Positions 8,758-18,014 of a stretch of DNA of 64,000 bases are shown piece after piece (position 1 is the first letter of the stretch; each line of letters starts with the position of its first letter). The stretch is from the NCBI GenBank assembly GCA_023457255.1, contig JAEWMB010000033.1, positions 62,001 to 126,000 on the forward strand. Direction: 5' to 3'. The notes below the pieces were generated by a model. That model did not search any database. It saw nothing but the letters and a program-made list of their open reading frames with translations, and was not told where the DNA came from. The DNA is from Bacillota bacterium. GTDB lineage: Bacteria; Bacillota; Clostridia; Lachnospirales; Lachnospiraceae. Made by a program: the position numbers and the translations under genes.

Positions 8758-9636
8758 TTAATTTTCTTTCTCTTCTGTTGTTGCACTGACAAGTTGCTGC
8801 GCATCCTCAATTTTGATATCTGCAGCAGCAATACCTTCCTCTTCATAAAAAGATTTTAAATTATCCTTGCCAGAATCACCGGTTTCCTCCTGTTTTGTTA
8901 TGTCACGAAGAACCTCAACCTGCTGTATCTTGCCATCCAAAATATGTATAATTTTGTCCGCATACCCCGCAAGACGTTTATCATGTGTAACCATAACAAT
9001 AGTTTGTTTATTATCTCTGGCAATCTGTTTGATCAGATCCATAACCTCCATTGTAGTTTTGGTATCTAAGTTTCCTGTAGGCTCATCTGCAAAAACAATC
9101 TCAGGCTTTGCCACAAAGGCTCTTGCAATACCAACTCTCTGCTGCTGACCACCACTCATCTGCTTTGGCTTATGCTTTAATCTTGTACCCAGGCCAACCT
9201 TAGTAAGCATTTCCTTTGCTGCCTTTTTTCGTTTCCTAAGCGGAATCTTTTTGAATACCAAAGGGAATTCAACATTCTCTAATGCGGTCATAGAGTTTAA
9301 GAGATTATAGGACTGAAATACAAATCCAAGGAAGTTTTGACGGAATCTGGCAAGGTTATTTTCATTCATCTTATGAATGTTACTGCCTTTTATAATAATT
9401 TGTCCGCTCGTAACTTTCTCAATTCCGGCCATCAGATTAAGAAGCGTTGATTTTCCGGAACCGGAAGTACCCAGCAAACAGCAAAATTCACCTTTTAAAA
9501 TATCAAAGCTGACATCATCCACCGCGCAGATTCGTTCCGAACCCATTCGATAAATCTTTTTCACATGCTTAACCTCAATAATCTTCTCCGGTTCCTTAAA
9601 TTGCTCCTGCTTCTCCACAACTTTTTTATCTCCCAT
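8758..9636 (-). CDS. ABC transporter ATP-binding protein, MacB/LolD type
   Basis: ATPase subunit of the exporter, 292 residues. It contains all motor motifs: Walker A GTSGSGKST, Q-loop FVFQSYNLL, signature MSGGQQQRVGIARA, Walker B IVFADEPTGNLD and the switch histidine VTHDKR. The family is the lipoprotein-release/MacB group, which works with FtsX-type permeases such as the one at 4432-5778. The N-terminal 18 residues and the C-terminal 60 residues (charged, ending ATTEEKEN) extend beyond the normal domain of about 225 residues. It is the first gene of the cluster, 240 bases ahead of the CARDB protein. That gap is long enough for a second promoter. Confidence 0.94.
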   Translation of the reverse strand: MGDKKVVEKQEQFKEPEKIIEVKHVKKIYRMGSERICAVDDVSFDILKGEFCCLLGTSGSGKSTLLNLMAGIEKVTSGQIIIKGSNIHKMNENNLARFRQNFLGFVFQSYNLLNSMTALENVEFPLVFKKIPLRKRKKAAKEMLTKVGLGTRLKHKPKQMSGGQQQRVGIARAFVAKPEIVFADEPTGNLDTKTTMEVMDLIKQIARDNKQTIVMVTHDKRLAGYADKIIHILDGKIQQVEVLRDITKQEETGDSGKDNLKSFYEEEGIAAADIKIEDAQQLVSATTEEKEN

Positions 9637-9972
9637 TCCCCCACCTTCTTTCTTTCATTTTTTCGTCATTCTATTTGTACGGAGCATACAATATCACCTT
9701 TCATAATAGCGGATAAATCTTACTAACATTCCATCAGAAATCTTACATTTTTCTTAATTCCTATAAATAAAGTGTTACATTTTGTTTTATTATTTAAAAA
9801 TAGTAACAATGTACTATTTGATCATAAGCCAATGGAGACATGCTTAGAAAACTTATTACTGTCATAAATAACCGGATGATGATATAAAACGCTAATCACC
9901 ATCCGGATATTCTTATTAACAACGTTCTCTAATTTATCCTATCTGAATATGCTGATTTCTAAATCAGTTCAC
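9637..9972. other. Intergenic region between exporter operon and cytidylate-kinase-like gene
   Basis: 336 bases without a convincing gene. It holds the terminator of the upstream gene at 9872-9906 and presumably the exporter promoter; no clear -35/-10 pair could be fixed. Confidence 0.5.
9872..9906 (-). terminator. Hairpin terminator after the cytidylate-kinase-like gene
   Basis: On the minus strand CCGGATGGTGAT pairs with ATCATCATCCGG, followed by TTATTTAT. It lies about 65 bases after the stop codon. Confidence 0.7.
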
Positions 9973-10590
9973 TTATTGTTTCGCATGCTTTAGAAACTCA
10001 ATAATACAGTCCACACAATTATCAACACCAATGTAACTGCTCTTTAAAGATAAATGGTAGTTTTCTGCCCTTCCCCATTTTTCAGAAGCATGATAATTAT
10101 AATAATTTGCTCTGCGTTTATCAATTTTTAGGATATTTTCCTGAGCTCTGTTCGGTGATAAGTTATCCACCTCGATTGCTCTTTTAATGCGAAATGGTAA
10201 ATCCGCCCAAACAAAGACATTCACCACATTTTTCATATCCTTTAGTATATAGTCGGCACAACGGCCGACAATGACACAAGGCCCTTCTGCTGCAACCTTT
10301 CTTATCACATCAGATTGTGCCAGGTAGATTCGATCATCCAGAGATAAATGAGAAAATCCCAATTCTTGATTACCATAAGTATTCATGCCCATTGCAATCG
10401 AATACAGCAAACTGTTCGTTGCTTTATTCTCCGCATTCTCAAACGCGGCTTCAGCAAGTCCACTTTCCTTCGCTGCTCTGGTTATAATCTCGTTGTCGTA
10501 GAACGGTATCGAAAGCTTTGCGGCCAGCTTAGCTCCTATCTCTCTTCCTCCGCTGCCGTACTGTCTGCTAATTGTTATCACCTTATTCAT
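9973..10590 (-). CDS. Cytidylate kinase-like family protein
   Basis: A 205-residue P-loop protein of the cytidylate-kinase-like family (PF13189). The start MNKVITISRQYGSGGREIG contains the family's glycine-rich nucleotide-binding loop (SRQYGSGGREIG), which differs from a classical Walker A. Other family marks are PFYDNEIITRAA, the CVIVGRCADYIL strand and the NVFVWADLPFR segment. True Cmk enzymes phosphorylate CMP; the substrate of this family is not established. A frame reaches 10647, but the ATG at 10590 has GGAGTGATAG before it and matches the family N-terminus. The gene appears to be monocistronic, with its own terminator. Confidence 0.9.
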   Translation of the reverse strand: MNKVITISRQYGSGGREIGAKLAAKLSIPFYDNEIITRAAKESGLAEAAFENAENKATNSLLYSIAMGMNTYGNQELGFSHLSLDDRIYLAQSDVIRKVAAEGPCVIVGRCADYILKDMKNVVNVFVWADLPFRIKRAIEVDNLSPNRAQENILKIDKRRANYYNYHASEKWGRAENYHLSLKSSYIGVDNCVDCIIEFLKHAKQ

Positions 10591-10694
10591 ACTATCACTC
10601 CATTCTATTAAATTGCGAATCCGGTGTAGTGTTTTTAACTTGACCATTTGTCACCTTCATTATAGCATAAATATGACAAAAATTATACCTATTT

Positions 10695-13325
10695 TTATAA
10701 ACATTTCCAGTACTTTAAGAAAAATCTCTTTATAGCATTTTTTTCTTTAAATATTCTGACTCTAGTATTTCGGTAAAACAATGATACAAAGGACAGTTCC
10801 TCTTCGGTGATCTCTAACTTTGAAAACCTTGCACGCAAAGCAATCAACGCCACTTGCTCATACCCTTTTGGAAGCAGCGGGCATAAGGTTTCTATTTTGG
10901 CGGCATAATCTTGATAAGACGTAACATTTTGCTTTTCATACCCTAAATAATCAAGGATAGCTTCTATCTCTTGATAGCATGCTAAAACTCTATGTTGAGA
11001 TGTGCCTTTTCTAAGCTTCTCTGATCTATAGAACCATATCAGACGATACCTTAGATAAAATAAAAGAGCAATTAAAACAATAATTGCCATTGTCCACAAG
11101 ACTAAGGAAACATACCCCGGCAATTCTTGTTTTGACGTTTGAGTTACTTCCCCTTCCTCCCCTTGCTTCGGCGGAATACTTACGGATGTCGTAGGTTTTG
11201 GAGCTATTGTTATCGTAGGCGTTGCGGCTATCGTACCTGTCGGAGTAATCGCCGGTGTTTTTGTCGGAGCTTTTGTAGCTGTTGGCGTAAGCTTCTCTTC
11301 CTTAACCTCTGGTAATATTTCAGATATACCTGAGTTGCTATATCCTTTGGTAACTTCAACAGGCAGCCAGCCTATTCCATCAAAATACACTTCTATCCAT
11401 GCATGGGCATTGGTATCCTTAATCTCAACAATTTTTTTCCTATCCCCCTTCAAAGAAGCTTCCCCAAAAACACCATGATTAATATCTTCCCCCGTTACAA
11501 TATATCCCTCGACATACCGTGCAGGGACTCCGTTATTTCTCAGCATAAGCACGGCAGAAGACGCATAATGTGCACAATATCCAATCTGATTGTCGAATAA
11601 AAAATATTCGACATAATCTTTTCCTTTCGGTACCAGACCCGGTGATAAAGAATATTGCGTATATCGGTTCAGATAAGAAACAACACTACTAATCATCTCC
11701 AGTTTTCTAACATTTCCAGTTTCATCCGATTCAAAAACCAATTTCCTGAGGCGGGATAACCCATCACCCGGCAGCTGTGTGTAAACATCATTCACAAATT
11801 CCCTATATTCTTTTTCATAAGACCATAGGGATTGATCATAATTCTGAATATATCCGCCAAGCCGCTCTGCCATATAGCTTAAATCTAAGGCAATACTATT
11901 CAAATCATAATACTCCGGGAGACGGTAGATATTAAAAATTTTATAATTATTTTGTGAATTTACCGGGCGAAAATACTGATCCCCAACCAAAGATAAGCCT
12001 TCCATTAAGGAATGTTGAACGAAATACGGCGCATAGTAAAAGCTATCATTTGCATTTACATGTTCTATCTCCATGCTTTGTAAATCAGCTTGTAAATTCA
12101 GTGCTGCGTTCATGAGAAGAACAGATTGGTCATTATATACAATTTTTGAATCCAGAATTTCCGTAAGAAACTGCGATGTCAAATCTTCACCGTTAAATCT
12201 CCCTTGATATTTTTCTTGCAGGTTTTGATAACGCTCCTGCTCCTTTTTCGTTAAATCTCCCCAATGGTCCTCACCATAAGAAACTCCGGCATAGCCTTTC
12301 AAATAACACCAATTAAAATCTTGGCGAAGCGTTAGGCGAAGGGCTGTTTCCTTGGAAAAAACGACTTCGGCAGCCTGATCGATTTTGCCGCTGTTAAGTC
12401 CTCCTGAAATTTTCTCTTTCTCCTTAAAAAAGGGTATCTCACCGAATTTGTTACGGAGCATTTCCATAGTATCTTCATAGGAAAAATCATTCAAAAAGCT
12501 CTGAAGCTTATGCTTGTGCTCTTTTATATTGATATTTTCGTATTGATCCGGTGTCAGGATACTGTATCCAAGAAGCATAGATAGTATCGTTATGGCCCCT
12601 GTTATGAGAGCCGATTTGATTCGAACTACTTGCTTTTTTCCCTCAGCACCAATTTTAGCTTGCTTGTTCTTTCGATTAAATTTATGCATCGAAACCGGAA
12701 TATAGTCCATTGATTCTACCAAGTACGCCACGAGCAAGGTAAGTAGTAACGGTCTCCAGGATGGTACAATTCCAAGCAGCAAAATCGAACCATAAACTGC
12801 AAGGGCAAGAAAAAGATATGCGAATCGAGAGCAGCGTTTCCACACTACAAGGGAAAGCATCAAGGAAAGAAGAGCAAATACTACTAAAAGAAAGTAAGTA
12901 ACGCATAAGCGCTGTTCTCCTTTTGTAACATACAGATAAAGCTGTAAACCAAAATACTGATTAAGCTGTGCTAATATTGCATTTTCAATATAAAAAAATC
13001 CATTCACAATAACATCGACAGACTTCCATATGATATAAACAGCAAGTATAAAACTAACAGGCCAGGCATATCGGGATATCTTACCACCCTCGCATAACCC
13101 CATCAGCAGTAAAGTCAATAACAAACCTCCTAAGAGGAATGTTCTATGATACAACGGTAAAGAAAGTGCCGTAACAAATCCATAGATAACGGAAACCGCT
13201 CCGGTGAATACAATCAAACCTTCCAGTATCCAGAACCACCACAGCTTCTTTCCTGACCGATTTGATGAAACCCAGATACTGTCATAAATATGGATGCTTG
13301 TTGAAGTATTTTTCTTATGTTTCAA
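10695..13325 (-). CDS. Membrane-anchored transglutaminase-like protein
   Basis: An 876-residue membrane protein. About six hydrophobic helices occupy residues 30-265, followed by an external region. The transglutaminase-like core has the cysteine in NQIGYCAHYASSAVLML (C584) and the histidine in NAHAWIEVYF (H641); the third position is glutamate in WLPVEVT rather than aspartate. A Thr/Pro-rich linker (residues about 690-735) leads to another helix and a cytoplasmic tail of 110 residues. The start codon is TTG, directly after the DUF58 stop codon, with a strong GGAGGGGG site inside the preceding gene. Third gene of a MoxR-DUF58-transglutaminase set, commonly linked to envelope functions in bacteria; the natural substrate is unknown. 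Confidence 0.9.
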   Translation of the reverse strand: MKHKKNTSTSIHIYDSIWVSSNRSGKKLWWFWILEGLIVFTGAVSVIYGFVTALSLPLYHRTFLLGGLLLTLLLMGLCEGGKISRYAWPVSFILAVYIIWKSVDVIVNGFFYIENAILAQLNQYFGLQLYLYVTKGEQRLCVTYFLLVVFALLSLMLSLVVWKRCSRFAYLFLALAVYGSILLLGIVPSWRPLLLTLLVAYLVESMDYIPVSMHKFNRKNKQAKIGAEGKKQVVRIKSALITGAITILSMLLGYSILTPDQYENINIKEHKHKLQSFLNDFSYEDTMEMLRNKFGEIPFFKEKEKISGGLNSGKIDQAAEVVFSKETALRLTLRQDFNWCYLKGYAGVSYGEDHWGDLTKKEQERYQNLQEKYQGRFNGEDLTSQFLTEILDSKIVYNDQSVLLMNAALNLQADLQSMEIEHVNANDSFYYAPYFVQHSLMEGLSLVGDQYFRPVNSQNNYKIFNIYRLPEYYDLNSIALDLSYMAERLGGYIQNYDQSLWSYEKEYREFVNDVYTQLPGDGLSRLRKLVFESDETGNVRKLEMISSVVSYLNRYTQYSLSPGLVPKGKDYVEYFLFDNQIGYCAHYASSAVLMLRNNGVPARYVEGYIVTGEDINHGVFGEASLKGDRKKIVEIKDTNAHAWIEVYFDGIGWLPVEVTKGYSNSGISEILPEVKEEKLTPTATKAPTKTPAITPTGTIAATPTITIAPKPTTSVSIPPKQGEEGEVTQTSKQELPGYVSLVLWTMAIIVLIALLFYLRYRLIWFYRSEKLRKGTSQHRVLACYQEIEAILDYLGYEKQNVTSYQDYAAKIETLCPLLPKGYEQVALIALRARFSKLEITEEELSFVSLFYRNTRVRIFKEKNAIKRFFLKYWKCL

Positions 13326-14540
13326 CTATTTCCCCCTCCATTCCGCCGGCAGCATTCTAAGTTCCATATAAAGATTCTCCGCAGAAAGAAAAGATGCTGT
13401 CATTCCTTGCTCAAGTGCCAAAGGTTCTGTGCGATTGCTTTGCATATAGATAAAATGGGTCCAGGCGTTCTTTCGACTTCTTGTCATGGCTTCCGTAGTA
13501 TCTTTTGTTTCCATACCGGCCAGATAATAAATGTTTGTATACTGTTCTTTACCATATTGTGCTTCATGATAAATTGCCAGGCCCTTCTCTGCCAAAAGAC
13601 GGCTGCCGGCAAATAGAACTGCTAAAAGCTCGTAAAGATCCTCTTCCCTTTCAACCCGAAACCTCTTGCAAGTATCCTTAACCGCATCATGCCATACTAT
13701 AAAATGAATCTGTTTCTGTACAATCATGGAAAAAGAAAGCGAAATCATAGTCTCCAGCATCCTGTCAAGGTATTCCATTGGTAGGATGCCCGGAGCGCCT
13801 TCCCTTGTTTCATAATGAGTATCAAAAAATATGGCAACAGAACAATTGATAGGCAATCCATACTGCTTGACCATTAACTTATCTTCTTTTAAGCTTAGCT
13901 TCCAATGAATACGGTTCATTTTATCACCATACTCATAGTCTTTGATACCAAATATCTCTGATACATCATCTCCGCTTTGTGTTGATGAAAATAATTCGCT
14001 CTCGATCAAAACACTGGGATTGTCTAAAACGATAGCCTCCTCGATAACATGAAGATTCGGAAGAACAGTAACAGCTAATTCTTCCTTAACCTTTTTTCTA
14101 ACACACCAGAGCCCTAAAAAATCATATAGTTTAATATTCTTTAACGAAAACTGTAAAATCCCGCAATAATCTGATACCATTGTAAATGTATGCTTTTGTT
14201 CGCACAAGGAATCCACAATAGCAATCATTTTTTCCTCTTTTTTCAATCCTTCCAGCTGATTCTGATAGGACAAAGTTAATTTGATTAATGAAACCGGAAG
14301 GAAAGAACGATTTGTTATTTGTACCGCCATTTGGTATGGAGCTCCCTTTTGTACGATAGCACTGTGGCAGACCAGGGAAATATCAACAAGCTTACGCAAA
14401 AAGAGCATAATTATCCACAACAAAATCGGGATAATCAACACCGTGAGGAAAACAAACATCATGATATATTCATCATAAAGAATAGATAAGACTCCTAAAA
14501 AAAACGCGATAAGAAGATATCCTATTTTCGTACGAACCAT
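13326..14540 (-). CDS. DUF58 domain-containing protein
   Basis: A 404-residue protein with two N-terminal membrane helices (residues about 8-50, IAFFLGVLSILYDEYIMMFV, then a second helix). A beta-rich segment follows, then the DUF58 domain with the signature GDDVSEIFGIKDYEYGDKMNRIHWKLS near residues 190-220. The region after it resembles a von Willebrand-like fold (VAIFFDTHYETR). DUF58 proteins are nearly always encoded next to MoxR ATPases, as here (12 bases from the moxR-type gene), and are thought to be clients of the ATPase. The stop codon touches the TTG start of the transglutaminase gene, so translation is probably coupled. Confidence 0.9.
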   Translation of the reverse strand: MVRTKIGYLLIAFFLGVLSILYDEYIMMFVFLTVLIIPILLWIIMLFLRKLVDISLVCHSAIVQKGAPYQMAVQITNRSFLPVSLIKLTLSYQNQLEGLKKEEKMIAIVDSLCEQKHTFTMVSDYCGILQFSLKNIKLYDFLGLWCVRKKVKEELAVTVLPNLHVIEEAIVLDNPSVLIESELFSSTQSGDDVSEIFGIKDYEYGDKMNRIHWKLSLKEDKLMVKQYGLPINCSVAIFFDTHYETREGAPGILPMEYLDRMLETMISLSFSMIVQKQIHFIVWHDAVKDTCKRFRVEREEDLYELLAVLFAGSRLLAEKGLAIYHEAQYGKEQYTNIYYLAGMETKDTTEAMTRSRKNAWTHFIYMQSNRTEPLALEQGMTASFLSAENLYMELRMLPAEWRGK

Positions 14541-14552
14541 GCTTGTCCTCCA

Positions 14553-15503
14553 TTAACGCTTTACAACGAGTCTAGGAGCAGCCACTGTATTTAATATTTG
14601 CTCAATCACCGCCTCCATTGTTACATTGCTCACTCTGGCTTTCGGTTTTAATAACATTCGATGCATTGTCACATCACGAAATATTGCTATTACGTCATCC
14701 GGAATAACATAAGTCCTTCCTCTTAAGAAGGCATATGCCTTTGACATTGACGTCAATGCCAAAGTCCCTCTTGGACTGACTCCAAGAGCAATCAAATCAT
14801 GTTCTCTTGTCCTAAGCACAAGCTTTGCTATATACTCATACACAGCATCGTGAACAAAGATTTGTTCCACAATCCGCTGTATCGATATTAACTCTCCTTC
14901 ATTTATGACACAATCCACCAAATTAAGCGGATCGTTAGCATTTCTGCCTTTTAAGATTTCAACCTCACTTTGGATATCAGGATAACCCATTGATAATCGT
15001 ACCATAAAACGATCCATTTGTGATTCCGGCAGCATTTGTGTACCTACAGAACCAATTGGGTTTTGAGTGGCTATTACAACAAAAGGTTTGGGAATTTCTC
15101 TGGTGATACTATCCACAGTAACTCTGCCTTCTTCCATAACCTCCAGCAGTGCCGACTGAGTTTTTGAGGATGTTCGATTAATTTCATCCGCCAAAAATAA
15201 ACTACAAAACACACTTCCTTCTTTAAAATGCGGCTCTAAACTATCTTTTTCATAAATATGAAAACCAAGAACATCCGATGGAAGAACATCAGGTGTAAAT
15301 TGCATACGATGATATTTTAAATCCATGGCTTTTGAGAACGCCAATGCTAGTGTAGTTTTTCCAACTCCGGGAATATCCTCAATTAGAATATGCCCTTTTG
15401 CTAGTATGGCAGTTAGAACTTTTCGAATAATTTCATCTTTCCCAATAACTACCTTACATATTTCATCTATTATTTGCTGAGTTTTGTTTACATATTGTTC
15501 CAT
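14553..15503 (-). CDS. MoxR family AAA+ ATPase
   Basis: A 316-residue chaperone-type ATPase. Visible motifs are Walker A DIPGVGKTTLA, Walker B LFLADEINRTSSKTQSALLE, sensor 1 IATQNP and the arginine-rich VSPRGTLAL of the lid domain. MoxR proteins remodel or activate partner proteins containing VWA or DUF58 domains. The gene is first in the three-gene unit with DUF58 and transglutaminase genes, which supports an envelope-related role. Ribosome site AGGAGGG precedes the ATG. Confidence 0.94.
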   Translation of the reverse strand: MEQYVNKTQQIIDEICKVVIGKDEIIRKVLTAILAKGHILIEDIPGVGKTTLALAFSKAMDLKYHRMQFTPDVLPSDVLGFHIYEKDSLEPHFKEGSVFCSLFLADEINRTSSKTQSALLEVMEEGRVTVDSITREIPKPFVVIATQNPIGSVGTQMLPESQMDRFMVRLSMGYPDIQSEVEILKGRNANDPLNLVDCVINEGELISIQRIVEQIFVHDAVYEYIAKLVLRTREHDLIALGVSPRGTLALTSMSKAYAFLRGRTYVIPDDVIAIFRDVTMHRMLLKPKARVSNVTMEAVIEQILNTVAAPRLVVKR

Positions 15504-15635
15504 TCGTCCCTCCTAAGATTACGTCCCCTAAGTTTTACAAAAGGCATAAAATAAACTTACCATATAATTTCCACTTTATCAAATGAATCTTCGGGTAATG
15601 CTCTTTCACTAATCACTTATTTAAATTTAGTAATT

Positions 15636-15705
15636 AAAAAGAGCTCTTACGAGATAGATAAGCACAAAAAGAGAAATGCCTTTCCTATTTCTTAAGAGCT
15701 TTTAT
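15636..15705 (-). terminator. Hairpin terminator after pyridoxamine kinase
   Basis: On the minus strand AAAAGCTCTTA pairs with TAAGAGCTCTTTTT; inside it AGAAAT pairs with ATTTCT. The 3' arm ends in a T run. It starts just after the stop codon. Confidence 0.75.
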
Positions 15706-15708
15706 TCC

Positions 15709-16563
15709 TTATAAATCTTTTAAACATAGCTCAAAGCATACACCATTTCTTGAAGAAACATCGTAGCTTTCGGTTACTGTGAGAGCTTTTGATAAAAATT
15801 CCACTGATTTTTTTACAGCCTCAATAAAATCATCTCCACGAACCATATTCCCTGCTAACACCGACATAAATACATCACCGGTACCGCAGCGTTCTTTTCC
15901 GACACGTAGTGTCGTAATTAATTCTATGTCTTTCCCATCAGAAACCATATTTCCAATATAAGCTCCATAATCAAGACCGGTAATTACAATATATTTCGGA
16001 CCTAATTCATGCAGTTTTAAAAGCATACCAATTAGTTCTTCTCTTGAAGGGGTAACATCCGGATAAGGAAGTTCTAATAATCTACAGCACTCTGTTAGAT
16101 TTGGCGTAGCTACATCCGCATAAGATAACAGCCTTTGATATCCCATACAAACCTCTTCCGTAGATACCGAATACAACCTTCCATGATCCCCCATAATTGG
16201 ATCGACAAAAATCAAGGTCTGTTTATCCGTATTCCGTAAGCTATTAAAAAACATTTCCGTTGCCTGTAATTGTTTGATATTATTATGAAAACCACTGCTT
16301 GCACCATCAAAATTAACCTGTAAGGCATTAAAATGCTCAAATGTTTCATTTTGAAACGAAGCCAGATCTTTTGATACCACTCCTTCAAATGCACCATTGG
16401 CTGACAACACTACGGTTGGAATTGGGCAGCATTCAATTCCCATAGCTGATATTATCGGTACCGAAACAGCAAGTGCACAACGCCCATAACATGCCAGGTC
16501 ATTGATAACCGCCATTCTTTTTTGCCTGTTTTTTATATTTTCTTGTCCTAAGTTTTCTGTCAT
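15709..16563 (-). CDS. Pyridoxamine kinase (PdxY/ThiD-like ribokinase fold)
   Basis: Cytoplasmic vitamin kinase of 284 residues, expected to phosphorylate pyridoxamine or pyridoxal with ATP in vitamin B6 salvage. The N-terminal INDLACYGRCALAVSVPIIS resembles the substrate site of pyridoxal kinases, followed by IFVDPIMGDHGRLYS. The C-terminal nucleotide site is VGKERCGTGDVFMSVLAG, with the catalytic aspartate in GTGD. It is transcribed alone, with a terminator directly behind it. A related hydroxymethylpyrimidine kinase activity cannot be excluded from sequence alone. Confidence 0.9.
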   Translation of the reverse strand: MTENLGQENIKNRQKRMAVINDLACYGRCALAVSVPIISAMGIECCPIPTVVLSANGAFEGVVSKDLASFQNETFEHFNALQVNFDGASSGFHNNIKQLQATEMFFNSLRNTDKQTLIFVDPIMGDHGRLYSVSTEEVCMGYQRLLSYADVATPNLTECCRLLELPYPDVTPSREELIGMLLKLHELGPKYIVITGLDYGAYIGNMVSDGKDIELITTLRVGKERCGTGDVFMSVLAGNMVRGDDFIEAVKKSVEFLSKALTVTESYDVSSRNGVCFELCLKDL

Positions 16564-16607
16564 AGATATTTCCTCATACTTTGACTATTTCCATTCACTA
16601 ACAAATT

Positions 16608-16928
16608 TTAAATCTTGCCCGCTCTAAATCCCATCCATTGAGGCAGTGCCGCCCATGGATTAAGTCTCCAGTCTGCCATTTTATAATTATCTGTCTCTGC
16701 TTTAGCAAGCGTCGCATAGCACCAACAATCATGAACATCCTTTTCCGAATGAAATTCAACCATCTTCTGAATGGAAAAATCAGTAGCAATCAAAGCGTTC
16801 ACAAAGTCCTGAACACGCCAGTGATAGTTCGGAATTTCACCCAAAGGACCTATATCTTCATATGGTTTTACAGACTTAATTCTATAAAGATCCTGTTCGT
16901 CTTCCGTCAATGGTCGATTATATTCATT
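16608..16928 (-). pseudogene. C-terminal remnant of a class I SAM-dependent methyltransferase
   Basis: About 106 codons are open but there is no proper start: the frame begins after a stop codon at 16929-16931, and the only internal candidate is a TTG at 16910 without a convincing ribosome site. The protein text (KPYEDIGPLGEIPNYHWRVQ, then DFVNALIATDFSIQKMVEF, ending NPWAALPQWMGFRAGKI) reads like the tail of a methyltransferase, where a 'yhr..ed.inal..aGf.i...eef' segment precedes the last strand. The SAM-binding N-terminal part is missing. It is most likely what remains after a deletion. It lies just upstream of pyridoxamine kinase and downstream of a MerR gene that is also truncated. Confidence 0.6.
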
Positions 16929-17166
16929 TCACTCTCCTATATTATATTATCAAATGGGCCGCTATTTCCATTATGTTTCGATAAATTAACTATCATTATA
17001 CTATCAAATCCACCATCTATCAACAAGAACCAGTGCAGAATGGTTTGTACCTTCCATTCCTTTTCCTAATTGATGCATAAGGATGCCTGCCGTAATAAGC
17101 AGCTCATTCGCTCATGCCAAAAAAATTTGTAATTAAATTTTTTTTACCTTTTAATCTTTTCAAAGG

Positions 17167-17769
17167 TTATATCATCGATTTGTTCAAAATTAACATAATC
17201 CAAAAAAGCCAGTCCCAAAAAGCCTCTATGTCCGAATCTTGGCAGTCTATCCGTACAGAAGTTACGGTAAACATCGGAGGCAATACCACAATATCCATAT
17301 CCAGCGGTTTCGCCAGCTTATCTGAAAGCATACTCAGCTTTTCCATGGATAAATCCCGTTTTTCAATGGATAGCAGCTCCACTTCCACCTTTTCATAGAG
17401 TAGGGGCAAAGCAGAAATTTGCGTGATCCCGTGTGCAGTCATGGCATTTAAAAAGTCGTTGATATATGTTTTAAGCTGAAAAAGGGTGTTAATTTCGTCG
17501 TCAATTTCCTCAATGCGTTTGACAAAGCTCTTCACCAGAATTTCCATGTCCTGACTTTCATAAATTTTCAGAATATCCTTGATTGGAATCTGCATTTTCC
17601 GCAGCACTAAAATCTGCTTTAACCGGCTGATGTTTTCACTGTCATAAAAGCGGTATTTTTCAAAAGACGGACGCTCGCTTTGCAGCAAACCTACCTGCTC
17701 ATAATATCTCAGTGTCCTTGAGGATATCCTGAACTTTTCAGTTACTTCGGTGATTTTCATTAAGCCCAT
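17167..17769 (-). CDS. MerR family regulator, C-terminally truncated
   Basis: The first 75 residues are a typical MerR DNA-binding domain (KITEVTEKFRISSRTLRYYEQ, then VGLLQSERPSFEKYRFYD), followed by the dimerisation coiled coil. The start of a GyrI-like effector domain is visible (PPMFTVTSVRIDCQDSDIEA), but the frame changes to FWDWLFWIMLILNKSMI and stops at 200 residues, roughly 80 short of complete relatives. In a neighbouring frame the DNA reads on as a charged stretch (NFEQIDDITFEKIKR) to a stop at 17144. The coding region also looks less AT-rich than its surroundings. It is probably a transferred or decaying regulator: DNA binding may persist, ligand sensing probably not. AAAGGAGG precedes the chosen ATG at a good distance. 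Confidence 0.75.
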   Translation of the reverse strand: MGLMKITEVTEKFRISSRTLRYYEQVGLLQSERPSFEKYRFYDSENISRLKQILVLRKMQIPIKDILKIYESQDMEILVKSFVKRIEEIDDEINTLFQLKTYINDFLNAMTAHGITQISALPLLYEKVEVELLSIEKRDLSMEKLSMLSDKLAKPLDMDIVVLPPMFTVTSVRIDCQDSDIEAFWDWLFWIMLILNKSMI

Positions 17770-17858
17770 GACCCATGTCCTCCTTTTTCCTTCATTATAT
17801 CACTTGACCTAACGTCAAAGTCAATGCTTGGATAAGTTTTAAAGACAATAATCATAAG

Positions 17859-17896
17859 AAAAAAGGAACCAAACCCGAAAGTTTGATTCCTTTTTC
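17859..17896 (-). terminator. Terminator after tRNA-Leu(AAG)
   Basis: On the minus strand AAAGGAATCAAACTTTC and GGGTTTGGTTCC form a stem around a short loop and are followed by TTTTTT. It lies 11 bases behind the tRNA. Confidence 0.85.
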
Positions 17897-17907
17897 ACGC
17901 TATATCC

Positions 17908-17992
17908 TGCAGTCGACGGGACTTGAACCCGTACGAGCGCAATGCTCACTAGATCCTTAGTCTAGCGCGTATGCCAATTCCGCCACGACTGC
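17908..17992 (-). tRNA. tRNA-Leu, anticodon AAG
   Basis: An 85-base class II tRNA. The acceptor arms GCAGTCG and CGACTGC pair fully, with an A discriminator and no encoded CCA. The anticodon stem CTAGA/TCTAG encloses the loop CTAAGGA, so positions 34-36 are AAG, reading CTT. A long variable arm (TGAGCATTGCGCTCG) and a T loop GGTTCAAGTCC are present. An A at position 34 would normally be edited to inosine or used unmodified for CUN reading. Confidence 0.93.
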
Positions 17993-18014
17993 GAGCCGTA
18001 TTCTTTATAAAATA

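Noticed and set aside
17114..17398. 94-codon frame on the plus strand opposite the MerR gene
   Set aside because: Antisense shadow of a convincing MerR domain; no ribosome site.
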